From contig JAINVK010001354.1 of the NCBI GenBank assembly GCA_030068075.1, positions 1 to 64,000 on the forward strand: a DNA stretch of 64,000 nt. The letters run 5' to 3'. The position numbers were made by a program, and so were the translations under genes. The notes below the pieces were generated by a model, which saw nothing but the letters and a program-made list of their open reading frames with translations, searched no databases and was not told the origin of the DNA. Source of the stretch: Paguma larvata (taxonomy: Eukaryota; Chordata; Mammalia; Carnivora; Viverridae). Positions 48,350-60,409 of this stretch are shown here, in pieces. The first letter of the stretch is position 1. The number at the start of each line of letters is the position of its first letter.

Positions 48350-50806
48350 CTACCTTTATTGTACTAGACATTATTTAAATACATGGCCATCAGTCTTTTA
48401 TCCAGAAATTGTGCCACCTTTTCAATATGTGATTCTGTTTTGAAAGTTCTGACACCACCCCAAGGATGGATCTCTTGCTCAGTTTTTCTTCATTCAGATA
48501 CCATTGACTATTTATTGCCCTCGGCTTTTTCTCATATTCTTAAGACCTTCCATCTCATAAAGCAACTTCTATAGTTTACCTTCTTATAAAGAGATAGATA
48601 TTAATAGCAACGAAGCTTTTTCCACGTACAAGATAACCCTGGTCCCCCTTGAAAAACCTGATTGTAGTCCTTGGTAATTTGTCTAGAGAAGGGCCTTATT
48701 CCTTCCTCCTAGATTTCCAAACTAAAAGGATTGCCCTTCTCAAATTTAAAAATAAAAAAAAAAAAACAGACAACAACCAAATACCAAGCTGACGTACATC
48801 GCCTGAGTAACAATATAGTAGACTTACTAGTATTACCTTGTCGTCATGCTTTTTCAGCTCCGTATAGAGGATTTTTGTTTTCAGTGTGTTTTCATATCTC
48901 TTATTTCATTTTTTCCCTCACAACATGGTCATTCCTGAATTGCAGTTTCTTTACAGATAAAATAATTATAATCACATTCCATCAAAAGGAGTGACATGAG
49001 AGTTAATGAGTAAATGGGCTTAAAGTATCACAAGAGTCTTGAATGAAAAGTACACACTGTTTTCACTATTATTAATATAATGCAACTCATCCATTACAGT
49101 TCTGATGGAGAGCGGACAGTGGCTCTGACCTCATTTCTGGCCAGCCGGGAAGGATCTGCATAATACCAGAGACAGACAGGCTCAAGGGAAACAAACCAGT
49201 CAAGGTTCAGAACAACCCAGAAAGCCATCCACGCTGCAGTACAATTGGGTACTTTAAAACTGATTAGGGATGTTGTATGGACAAAATGTGGAATGGACGA
49301 GTCAAGGACCTTGGGAGAAGAACAAGTGACGGGCATGTTTAATAGATGAGACAAAATCTAGTGATATTGAAGGGCGACCCCAACCAGACACATGAATAGT
49401 AATTTGCTACCTGGCAGCTTTTGCATCCTCACGCTCCGGCGGACAGTGAGGCATTCCTAAACATAAGGGAAAGGTTTATTTAACTCATTGCAGAACACCC
49501 TGAAAGGAGCCATTTTAAGAGAGGAAGGAACTAAATTAATGCCTAGCCCCCAAAAATATTCATGAAATAATTATAAATGTATGTGAGTCATCATAGGCAT
49601 CACCTTTTACTTCCTTTAATTTCGGTTCTTCACTCTTTCACTTCACTTTTTAATTATTGGATGTTTCTGTTCTTTCTTACAATTCAGAGAGCTAAGGTTT
49701 TCAGTCAATGTTAATTTTCTTTGAAGGATTTCAGAGGGTAGTATTTCCACATAGAGACCCTAAAATTATTATTTTCAATAGGGCTGATGCTTTTTCTTTA
49801 TAGCCTAGAAGAAAAGAGATCTATGTAATCGCAGTGTCAAAATGTAAGACTGAGATAGGTTGGAAAAAAGAAGAAAAGGGAAGAAAATACAAAAACAAAA
49901 CAAAAAAAAAAACTTAAAGGCATCCATACAGTTCTCAGCCTTACAAATCCTTGGCTCACATAAAATACTTGTGACATGCTGTAATTAACTAGTTACTACT
50001 CTCAGAATGAATAATAATGCAATTATTTGTCAAAAGCAATGAAGAAAGGGTAGTTTCTGTTTTTAAAAATATCTGCCTTTCATTTCTGTAGAAAGAAAAA
50101 CCCTGGATTAATTTACATAAGCTGCTAAAGCACGGAGTGACCTGCAATTTCACCATTGCACTGTATGATAATTCTGCACCTTTTTATCGGAGCCTTATAT
50201 TTTTCAATGGTTTGAAACAGCACTAAACTGACAAGTCACTACCATGCTTAAATTATACTGTTCTTAAAACTGCCACCCAAATGCCATAAAATGTAAGTAG
50301 TACCCTGCACAGGGAAACACGTCCTTTTCACAACTGCACTTTGATGCCATTGAGGCCCCTAAGGGCTAGTGCTCCGTCTCTTTTGTCTGTGGGGCACAAA
50401 TTAAAGGAAGGAGGTAGGTGACCTTTTTCAAAGGCCAGGTAGCACAGAGTTGGGTGAGAGTTTATATGAACATATCACTGGTTCTTTCTCTACATATTAA
50501 TGTCTAGACAATGACTGTTTCTCTTTAACTTCATCCAAGTCCGTCTTGCCATTCTCTCAGTAATTCATTCAACTATCATTTTGATAACTTGCTATGATGT
50601 CCTCCACCAGGTTTCAGAAATTTGAAGGTAAAAATATACATTGTCCTTAAGAAAGCTGCAGAAAGTGAATGTATAAACTAATAAATGGCACGTCAACTAT
50701 GCAGTAAATCCACCGCAGAGCCCACTCTCCACACATGGACACAAATTCATTCACTCATATCAACACACAAAATGTTTCTACCCTATGAATCCGAACTTCC
50801 AAAAAT
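48350..50806. other. Left-arm intron sequence without recognised elements
   Basis: AT-rich, no gene. Poly-A stretches at 48,756-48,767 and 49,899-49,910. The segment 49,094-49,360 shows several one-base losses relative to its mirror at 57,705-57,985. Confidence 0.45.
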
Positions 50807-50817
50807 CCCAAGCTCTT

Positions 50818-51019
50818 TTTTTTTAAAAACATTGATTTTTTTTGAGAGACAGAGTGTGAGCAGGGGAAGGGGCAGAGAGAAAGTGAGACCCAGAATCCAA
50901 AGCAGGCTCCAGGCTCTGGACTGCCAGCACGGAGCCCAATGTGGGGCTCGAACCCACAACTGTGAGATCATGACCTGAGCTGAAGTCAGATGCCTAACTG
51001 ACTGAGCACCGAGGTGCCC
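50818..51019 (-). mobile_element. Felid SINE with target duplication (left-arm copy)
   Basis: Minus-strand SINE flanked by the 11-base duplication CCCAAGCTCTT at 50,807-50,817 and 51,020-51,030. One G of the conserved GGTGGCTCAG head is missing here but present in the right-arm copy. Confidence 0.93.
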
Positions 51020-51682
51020 CCCAAGCTCTTAAAAGTTTGGAACAGCGACTTGGAGAAGATGTGGTACTAAAACTTACAACTTCGGTAGTGTCGTTTACAG
51101 TGTATGTTTGTGTGCATGTGTGTGTGTGTGTCTATGCAGGTGTTTTTATAAAAAGCAGAAACACTTTTAAGTAGAATTTTGTCAAGGAAGGATATGATAG
51201 TCTAAGCAATTGATGCCTTCAGTAGCAAAATTGATTCAGTACATATAAACTTGTTATTCGTTGTAATAACCAGGTGTTAGTTCAGAATGTCTTCAAATGA
51301 TATTTACTGATACATCCTTATGATACTAAAAAGTCAGGATCACTTGTTTGGGAAGTCAGATCTAAGACTCAGTGTGATTTTAAATTCATAAAATCATGAT
51401 AATATTCTAAGAGTAGACATAGTCTTATTCTTTCAAGTCCTGTTCATCCAAGGTATTCTTTTAATTAGTAAATAGTAGGAGTTTGGATCTGCCTTATTTT
51501 TCTTTGTACTGAACAATACATAGAACAGTATAGTTTCTGATATCAAACTGTTGATACTGGAAGTTGGATTCTATGTGACTTCTCCAAGCTTCAGTTGTCT
51601 CCTATATAGATGAAGATAATAATAGTAGCTATCTCATAAAGACAGAAAGATGAAAAAGGTAGCTGCATAAAGCACATAGCAC

Positions 51683-51887
51683 GGGGCATCTGGGTGACTC
51701 AGTCGGTTGAGCATCTAACTCTTGATTTAGGCTCAGGGCATGATCCAGGGTCACAGGCTCATGCTGGCATAGATAGCCTGCTTAAGATTCTCTCTCTCTC
51801 CCTCTGCCTCTTCCCCACTTGTGCTTGCTCTCTCTCTCTCTCTCTCAAATAAAATATAATAATAATAAAATATAATAATAATAATAA
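51683..51887 (+). mobile_element. Felid SINE with (TAA)n tail (left-arm copy)
   Basis: A diverged copy (GGGGCATCTGGGTGACTCAG head) whose tail has grown into a TAA array at about 51,846-51,887. The array is interrupted by AAAATAT in this arm and uninterrupted in the other. Flanks resemble each other weakly (AGCACATAGCAC / AGCATATAACAC), which may be an eroded duplication. Confidence 0.88.
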
Positions 51888-52810
51888 GCATATAACACTG
51901 GGACAGGCACTATCATTAAGATAATATTATTTTTGTCATTATTTGATCTCAGTGAGAACGTTTAATATCTGCCTAGAAATTATTTTCCTATCCTATGTCT
52001 GTTTATAGTAATGATAATTTATATTAATTTTATCTTTCTTTAAAATGTACAATCATGTCACTATGTTTATTAATTTCATTTATTTATCTATTAACATGTA
52101 GTTATTGAATGATGAGTGTATACAAGGTATTGGGTGGGGCAGGGAATACAAGGATAATTTAGCTATGCTACCAATAGAGTTTCAGACTGTGGTCCTGGAA
52201 TCCTACATGGTTTTCTAACTAAGTTTAATAAACTCGGACACAAAAAATAACTTGAAGATACCCGCAAAACCCTTGTTATATAATTTACTCTTTAGATAGA
52301 TGACAAAACATGGCTTCCTCTCTGTTACGCTGCTAGTAACAGATAATTATTTTGGTGTCTTTCAAGGAGATAGTCCCCAAAAATCTAACACAACAACAGT
52401 AAACTAGCTTGAAGGTAAATAGAACCAACTTTTAAAAAGTAAACAATGTCAGTATCCTCCATCTCTCTTGTTTACTACAAATGATTAAGAAGAACAAGGC
52501 TGATCTACAAAGCAGACTTCTCCAAATCCACTGTGAAAAGGACCAAAAAGTCTTTGAACATGTAAGCAGCTCCCGATCTCAGATTTTTCAGATGCCAAGA
52601 ACCGGCCCACGTGGCAATGTTGTGATCTCAGGAGCAACATCACGGCCGAGGCCAGAACGCCACTCCCCAGTGACTTAAGCATTTGGAGATGGTTACCGTC
52701 TGTCTTAGTTGTTTGTTCCTAAATAGGTGAAAGTAAAAATAACCAAGTGTTCCTAAAGCAATTCTCTTACAAAAAAATGAAAAAAAAATAAAAGTTAAGT
52801 GCATTAGCAC
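51888..52810. other. Left-arm intron sequence
   Basis: AT-rich, no gene recognised. The opposing 65-codon frames at 52.48-52.68 kb have no similarity and do not survive intact in the other arm. Confidence 0.45.
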
Positions 52811-52814
52811 AATT

Positions 52815-52910
52815 TCTGCCAGCACTTTTCGCAGAGAACTAGGTAATTCTGATACAGATGGTCCAAGGATACACTCTGAGAAGCACTGGTGTGTAGAAAC
52901 CCTCTCTCGC
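52815..52910 (-). mobile_element. hAT-type (MER5/MER20-like) remnant (left-arm copy)
   Basis: Read on the minus strand it gives CACCAGTGCTTCTCAGAGTG, 'tccttggaccatctgtatcag' and 'attacctagttctctgcg', the usual opening of these short elements. The mirror copy is at about 54,140-54,235. Confidence 0.55.
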
Positions 52911-53109
52911 TTACTCAACACATGGATCAAGCAGTGATTCCCAGGAAGTGAATCTGGTGCCAGGCGGACTGCGTAAGAGGGCGGAATCGTAGTCTCTCCC
53001 CAAAGTTCCTAGGGCCCAGAAACCTGTTGATAATTCGTATGTTTACAGTTTTCTGGGATATTCTAATACACAGCCAATGGTGAGTGGAAAGGGGCTATAT
53101 TTTGCTTTA

Positions 53110-53260
53110 AACACATCCGTAGTAGGTCCTTATTCCACAGTTTACTAGCTCTCTGACCTTATAGTTGCTCTATCATTGATCTATAAAATAGCTGTTGTAA
53201 AGATTAAATAAAGCAATGCGTGTTAAGAACCAGCATGTAGTAAGCTCTTCGTTATTGTTA
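53110..53260 (-). mobile_element. MIR-like fragment (left-arm copy)
   Basis: 'tttactagctctctgacctt', 'ctataaaatagctgttgtaaag', 'attaaataaagcaatgcgtg' and 'gtagtaagctcttcgttatt' follow the reversed 3' half of MIR. The mirror copy is at about 53,770-53,930. Confidence 0.5.
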
Positions 53261-53491
53261 TCATTATATGCCCAGCTCTAAGTAAGATATACAGAAGTAA
53301 AATGTGTGCTTCCCACTTCAAGAAGCATATATCTATTTAGAAAAATAATGTAAATATTAATGGAAATTTAAAATATGAATTTATATTCTAAAGCAATAAC
53401 ATATTTACACACATGTAAAAAATACTCGAGTAACAAAGTCGATTGTAAAATACAAAAATTATAAGAACATAGGAAAAGTCATATAAAATTT

Positions 53492-53533
53492 GCTTTAAAA
53501 TATTAATTAATTAATTAATTAATATTTTAAAGC
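53492..53533. repeat. Self-complementary AT core at the palindrome centre
   Basis: A 42-base perfect palindrome starting GCTTTAAAATATTAATTAAT and ending with its reverse complement, centred between 53,512 and 53,513. It contains a run of TTAA/ATTA units. There is no unique spacer between the two 10-kb arms. Confidence 0.97.
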
Positions 53534-55146
53534 AAATTTTATATGACTTTTCCTATGTTCTTATATTATAATTTTCTGTATTTTACAATCGACTTTGTTA
53601 CTCGGAGTATTTTTTACATGTGTGTAAATATGTTATTGCTTTAGAATATAAATTCATATTTTAAATTTCCATTAATATTTACATTATTTTTCTAAATAGA
53701 TTATATGCTTCTTGAAGTGGTGAAGCACACATTTTACTTCTGTATATCTTACTTAGAGCTGGGCATATAATGATAACAATAACGAAGAGCTTACTACATG
53801 CTGGGTTCTTAACACGCATTGCTTTATTTAATCTTTACAACAGCTATTTTATAGATCAATGATAGAGCAACTATAAGGTCAGAGAGCTAGTAAACTGTGG
53901 AATAAGGACCTACTAGGATGTGTTAAAGCAAAATATAGCCCCTTTCCTCTCACCATTGGCTGTGTATTAGAATTTCCAGAAAACTTGTAAACATACGAAT
54001 TATCAACAGGTTTCTGGGCCCTAGGAACTTTGGGGGTAGAGACTACGATTCGCCCTCTTACGCAGTCCGCCTGGCACCAGATTCACTTCCGGGAATCACT
54101 GCTTGATCCATGTTTTAGTAAAGCGAGAGGGTTTGTCTACACACCAGTGCTTCTCAGAGTGTAGTCCTTGGACCATCTGTATCAGAATTACCTAGTTCTC
54201 TGCGAAAAGTGCTGGCAAGAAATTGTGCTAATGCACTTAACTTTTATTTTTTTTTTCATTTTTTTGTAAGAGAATTGCTTTAGGAACACTTGGTATTTTA
54301 CTTTCACCTTTTTAGGAACAAACAACTAAGACAGACGGTAACCATCTCCAAATGCTTAAGTCTCTGGGGAGTGGCGTTCTGGCCTCGCCGGGATGTTGCT
54401 CCTGAGATCACAAACATTGCCACGTGGGCCGGTTCTTGGCATCTGAAAAATCTGAGATCGGGAGCTGCTTACATGTTCAAAGACTTTTTGGTCCTTTTCA
54501 CAGTGGATTTGGAGAAGTGCTTTTGTAGATCAGCCTTGTTCTTCTTAATCATTTGTAGTAAACAGAGAGAGGAGGATACTGACATTGTTTACTTTTTTAA
54601 AAGTTGGTTCTATTTACCTTCAAGCTAGTTTACTGTTGTTGTGTTAGATTTTTGGGGACTATCTCCTTGAAAGACACCAAAATAATTATCTGTTACTAGC
54701 AGCGTAACAGAGAGGAAGCCATGTTTTGTCATCTATCTAAAGAGTAAATTATATAACAAGGGTTTTGCGGGTATCTTCAAGTTATTTTTTGTGTCCGAGT
54801 TTATTAAACTTAGTTAGAAAACCATGTAGGATTCCAGGACCACAGTCTGAAACTCTATTGGTAGCATAGCTAAATTATCCTTGTATTCCCTGCCCCACCC
54901 AATACCTTGTATACACTCATCATTCAATAACTACATGTTAATAGATAAATAAATGAAATTAATAAACATAGTGACATGATTGTACATTTTTAAAGAAAGG
55001 ATAAAATTAATATAAATTATCATTACTATAAACAGACATAGGATAGGAAAATAATTTCTAGGCAGATATTAAACGTTCTCACTGAGATCAAATAATGACA
55101 AAAATAATATTATCTTAATGATAGTGCCTGTCCCAGTGTTATATGC

Positions 55147-55185
<39 letters not shown>

Positions 55186-55358
55186 TTATTTGAGAGAGAG
55201 AGAGAGAGAGCAAGCACAAGTGGGGAAGAGGGCAGAGGGAGAGAGAGAGAATCTTAAGCAGGCTATCTATGCTCAGCATGAGCCTGTGACCCTGGGATCA
55301 TGCCCTGAGCCTAAATCAAGAGTTAGATGCTCAACCGACTGAGTCACCCAGATGCCCC
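55147..55358 (-). mobile_element. Felid SINE with pure (TTA)n tail (right-arm copy)
   Basis: Mirror of 51,683-51,887. The tail array at about 55,147-55,187 is an uninterrupted TTA run, while the left-arm array is interrupted. Confidence 0.88.
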
Positions 55359-56030
55359 AGTGCTATGTGCTTTATATGCAGCTACCTTTTTCATCTTTCT
55401 GTCTTTATGAGATAGCTACTATTATTATCTTCATCTTATAGAGGAGACAACTGAAGCTTGGAGAAGTCACATAGAATCCAACTTCCAGTATCAACAGTTT
55501 GCTATCAGAAACTATACTGTTCTATGTATTGTTCCAGTACAAAGAAAAATAAGGCAGATCCAACTCCTACTATTTACTAATTAAAAGAATACCTTGGATG
55601 AACAGGACTTGAAAGAATAAGACTAGGTCTACTCTTAGAATATTTATCATGATTTTATGAATTTAAATCACACTGAGTCTTAGTATCTGACTTCCCAAAC
55701 AAGTGATCCTGACTTTTTAGTATCATAAAGATGTATCAGTAAATATTCATTTGAAGACATTCTGAACTAACACCTGGTTATTACAACGAATAACAAGTTT
55801 ATATGTACTGAATCAATTTTGCTACTGAAGGCATCAATTGCTTAGACTATCATATCCTTCCTTGACAAAATTCTACTTAAAAGTGTTTCTGCTTTTTATA
55901 AAAACACCTGCATAGACACACACACACACACATGCACACAAACATACACTGTAAACGACACTTACCGAGTTGTAAGTTTTAGTACCACATCTTCTCCAAG
56001 TCGCTGTTTCCAAACTTTTAAGAGCTTGGG

Positions 56031-56234
56031 GGGCACCTCGGTGGCTCAGTCAGTTAGGCATCTGACTTCAGCTCAGGTCATGATCTCACAGTTGTGGGTT
56101 CGAGCCCCACATTGGGCTCCGTGCTGGCAGTCCAGAGCCTGGAGCCTGCTTTGGATTCTGGGTCTCTCTTTCTCTCTGCCCCTTCCCCTGCTCACACTCT
56201 GTCTCTCAAAATAAATCAATGTTTTTAAAAAAAA
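56031..56234 (+). mobile_element. Felid SINE with target duplication (right-arm copy)
   Basis: Mirror of 50,818-51,019. The duplication AAGAGCTTGGG lies at 56,020-56,030 and 56,235-56,245. The head GGTGGCTCAG is intact here. Confidence 0.93.
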
Positions 56235-56245
56235 AAGAGCTTGGG

Positions 56246-58740
56246 ATTTTGGAAGTTCGGATTCTATAGGGTAGAAACATTTTGTGTGTTGATATGAGTG
56301 AATGAATTTGTGTCCATGTGTGGAGAGTGGGCTCTGCGGTGGATTTACTGCATAGTTGACGTGCCATTTATTAGTTTATACATTCACTTTCTGCAGCTTT
56401 CTTAAGGACAATGTATATTTTTTACCTTCAAATTTCTGAAACCTGGTGGAGGACATCATAGCAAGTTATCAATAAATGATAGTTGAATGAATTACTGAGA
56501 GAATGGCAAGACGGACTTGGATGAAGTTAAGAGAACAGTCATTGTCTAGACATTAATATGTAGAGAAAGAACCAGTGATATGTTCATATAAACTCTCACC
56601 CAACTCTGTGCTACCTGGCCTTTGAAAAAGGTCACCTACCTCCTTCCTTTAATTTGTGCCCCACAGACAAAAGAGACGGAGCACTAGCCCTTAGGGGCCT
56701 CAATGGCATCAAAGTGCAGTTGTGAATAAGGACGTGTTTCCCTGTGCAGGGTACTACTTACATTTTATGGCATTTTGGGTGCAGTTTTTAAGAACAGTAT
56801 AATTTAAGCATGGTAGTGACTTGTCAGTTAGTGCTGTTTCAAACCATGAAAAATATAAGGCTCCGATAAAAAGGTGGCAGAATTATCATACAGTGCAATG
56901 GTGAAATTGCAGGTCACTCCGTGCTTTAGCAGCTTATGTAAATTAATCCAGGGTTTTTTCTTTCTACAGAAATGAAAGGCAGATATTTTAAAAACAGAAA
57001 CTACCCTTTCTTCATTGCTTATGACAAATAATTGCATTATTATTCATTCTGAGAGGAGTAACTAGTTAATTACAGCATGTCACAAGTATTTTATGTGAGC
57101 CAAGGATTTGTAAGGCTGAGAACTGTATGGATGCCTTTAAGTTTTTTTTTTTTGTTTTTGTTTTTGTATTTTCTTCCCTTTTCTTCTTTTTTCCAACCTA
57201 TCTCAGTCTTTTGACATTTTGACACTGCGATTACATAGATCTCTTTTCTTCTAGGCTATAAAGAAAAAGCATCAGCCCTATTTGAAAATAATAATTTTAG
57301 GGGTCTCTATGTGGAAATACTACCCTCTGAAATCCTTCAAAGAAAATTAACATTGACTGAAAACCTTAGCTCCTGAATTGTAAGAAAGAACAGAAACATC
57401 CAATAATTTAAAAAGTGAAGTGAAAGAGTGAAGAACCGAAATTAAAGGAAGTAAAGGTGATGCCTATGATGACTCACATACATTTATAATTATTTCATGA
57501 ATATTTTTTGGGGGCTAGGCATTAATTTAGTTCCTTGCCTCTCTTAAAATGGCTCCTTTCAGGGTGTTCTGCAATGAGTTAAATAAACCTTTCCCTTATG
57601 TTTAGGAATGCCTCACTGTCCGCCGGAGCGTGAGGATGCAAAAGCTGCCCAGGTAGCAAATTACTTATTCATGTGTCTGGTTGGGGTCGCCCTTCAATAT
57701 CACTAGAATTTGTCTCATCTATTAAACATGCCCGTCACTTGTTCTTCTCCCAAGGTCCTTGACTCGTTCATTCCACATTTTGTCCATACAACATCCCTAA
57801 TCAGTTTTAAAGTACCCAATTGTACTGCAGCGTGGATGGCTTTCTGGGTTGTTCTGAACCTTGACTGGTTTGTTTCCCTTGAGCCTGTCTGTCTCTGGTA
57901 CTATTATGCAGATCCTTCCCGGCCTGGCCAGAAAATGAGGTCAGAGCCACTGTCCATGCTCTCCCATCAGAACTGTAATGGATGAGTTGCATTATATTAA
58001 TAATAGTGAAAACAGTGTGTACTTTTCATTCAAGACTCTTGTGATACTTTAAGCCCATTTACTCATTAACTCTCATGTCACTCCTTTTGATGAATGTGAT
58101 TATAATTATTTTATCTGTAAAGAAACTGCAATTCAGGAATGACCATGTTGTGAGGGAAAAAATGAAATAAGAGATATGAAAACACACTGAAAACAAAAAT
58201 CTCTATACGGAGCGTGAAAAAGCATGGACGACAAGGTAATACTAGTAAGTCTACTATATTGTTACTCAGGCGATGTACGTCAGCTTGGTATTTTGTTGTT
58301 GTTGTCTGTTTTGTTTGTTTTTATTTTTAAATTTGAGAAGGGCAATCCTTTTAGTTTGGAAATCTAGGAGGAAGGAATAAGGCCCTTCTCTAGACAAATT
58401 ACCAAGGACTACAATCAGGTTTTTCAAGGGGGACCAGGGTTATCTTGTACGTGGAAAAAGCTTCGTTGCTATTAATATCTATCTCTTTATAAGAAGGTAA
58501 ACTATAGAAGTTGCTTTATGAGATGGAAGGTCTTAAGAATATTGAGAAAAAGCCGAGGGCAATAAATAGTCAATGGGTATCTGAATGAAGAAAAACTGAG
58601 CAAGAGATCCATCCTTGGGGTGGTGTCAGAACTTTCAAAAACAGAATCACATATTGAAAAGGTGGCACAATTTCTGGATAAAAGACTGATGGCCATGTAT
58701 TTAAATAATGTCTAGTACAATAAAGGTAGATGGGGAACGT
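56246..58740. other. Right-arm intron sequence
   Basis: Mirror of about 48,350-50,806. No gene; open frames repeat those of the left arm with occasional frame breaks. Confidence 0.45.
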
Positions 58741-58744
58741 GACT

Positions 58745-58925
58745 AAAGCCTGGAGTTTAGTATCAGATAGACTTGGATTTAATTGAGGCTTGATCATGTA
58801 CTAGCTATATGGCATTGAACGAGTTACTTAACCTCCCTGAGCTTGTGAAAATGGAGATACTAATTCAGGATTGTGGGATTAAATGGAATGTGCATGTGAA
58901 TTGCTTAATAAAGTTTCTGAAGAGT
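58745..58925 (-). mobile_element. MIR element (right-arm copy)
   Basis: Mirror of 48,170-48,345, with the 'gagttacttaacctccctga' core readable on the + strand. Confidence 0.75.
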
Positions 58926-59358
58926 TGTAGTTACCCAATAAATATTGGTCATCATTAACTTTTGGCTCAGTGGTTTCTTTCTAATTTTGGATGCAAAGAA
59001 AAATCTTCTGTGGAATATTTCAACTTTGGGCTCCTACCCAGAGATTTACAGTTAGGAGACCCGACATGAGGCTGCAGTAACTAATGGGAGTTGTCAAAAG
59101 TGCTGCAGGGGGTTCTGATACGGAGATGTGGTGAGCTGCACTTAGAGAAAATACTCTTCCTCACTCTCGAAGACTAAGAGATTTTCTAATTTAGTATATG
59201 TACGATTCACAAGAGAAATTCTGGTGCACTGGGTCTGGGTAGGACTCAGAAAGTTCCTTAGCTCTTTCTAAAGCAGACAGCTTGCAATAGCTTATTGAGC
59301 AACCTCAACTATTCTGGCTCCAGTCATACCCTTTTCTTTCTTCCCTTCATTCCATTAA

Positions 59359-59895
59359 AAGGAATTTAATATTCCTTTTTTTTTTTTTGAGGAACCTCCA
59401 CACCGTTTTCCAGAGAGGCTGCACTAGTGTGCATTCCCACCAACAGTGTAGGAGGGTGCCTGCTTCTCCACATCCTCGCCAGCATGTATAGTTTCCTGAT
59501 GTATTCATTTTAGCCACTCTAACCAGTGTGAGGTGGTATCCCAGTGTGGTTTTGATTTGTATTTCCCTGCTGGAGGGTATTATGCTAAGTGAAATAAGTC
59601 AGTCAGAGAGACAGATACCATATGTTTCCACGCATAGGTGGATTTTGAGACACTTAACAGAAAACCATGGGGGAGGGGAAGAGGGGAAAAGAAAAAAGAC
59701 ACAGAGAGGGAGGGAGACAAAACATATGAGGACTCTCAAAGACTAAGAACAAACTGAGGGGTGAGGGGGATGTGGGAGGGTGGAGAGTGGGTGATGGGCA
59801 CAGAGGAGGGCACTTGTTGGGCTGAGCACTGGGTGTTGTATGGAAACCAATTTGACAATAAATTATTTAAAAAAAAAGAAGGAATTTAATATTCC
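59359..59895 (+). mobile_element. Twin-primed L1 insertion (right-arm copy)
   Basis: Mirror of 47,201-47,731. The 17-base duplication AAGGAATTTAATATTCC is at 59,359-59,375 and 59,879-59,895. The inverted ORF2-end piece comes first and the 3' end with its A tail second. It keeps AAAACCACACTGGG (minus strand), closer to the L1 consensus than the left-arm AAAACCCACTGGG. Confidence 0.92.
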
Positions 59896-59929
59896 TGTTT
59901 AATGTAAATTATTCAATGACACGCACTAA

Positions 59930-60405
59930 AAGGCTTTTCTCCACACGGTACAGGTGACACATACGTGGTGTCAGGTGACAGGGACAGGTGATGAAATGCA
60001 CTGATACAAAAACATCATTGGCAGAGCAGGCAGCAGAAGTGATTCACCAAGTAAAACCAAGATAGAGCGATGGGAGAGGGTGTGAAACTGTGGAGGGCTT
60101 CGGTGTGCCGGGCACTTAGCTCCAACTTCCTTAATGCTCCAAGACTGGGAGGAAAAACGTAGAAACTGAACTAGCCCCAAAGGTGAGTAAGATTTAACAA
60201 AACTGATAGAGCAAACGAAGTGGGGAAACTTCGAAGTGGGGGCAGACCCTACCAGGGAGCTGGGGAGCTGCAGAACTGCAAATAGATCAATCTGATTGGA
60301 CCGAACTCTTCTCATCCCAAGCGGCAGGATACAACCCTCTAGACAGATTGTGAAGGGGCTCAATTCCATCTAAGGAGTGGCCTTTATCTTCTCCACAATG
60401 AGGAG
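59930..60405 (-). mobile_element. L2-like fragment (right-arm copy)
   Basis: Mirror of 46,690-47,160, including the 132-codon open frame at 59,971-60,369 with the same translation. It is not a gene. Confidence 0.6.
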
Positions 60406-60409
60406 TCCT

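Larger units (their letters stand above)
43118..53512 (+). repeat. Left arm of giant inverted repeat
   Basis: This segment reappears reverse-complemented at 53,513-64,000. Base 43,118 pairs with 64,000, 47,240 with 59,856, and the arms meet at 53,512/53,513. All mobile elements and their target duplications are shared in mirror order. The left arm is 93 bases shorter than its partner over the paired span, mostly because of scattered short deletions. Several of these are deletions against the SINE and L1 consensus (for example CTCAGG for CTCCAGG near 44,917, and GGTGCTCAG for GGTGGCTCAG near 51,008 on the minus strand). The true left limit may be left of 43,118, because its partner would lie beyond the window. 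Confidence 0.97.

Noticed and set aside
56026..56214. Open frames with a shared 'SAQVM' type peptide at many places
   Set aside because: They are translations of the same SINE on one strand or the other.
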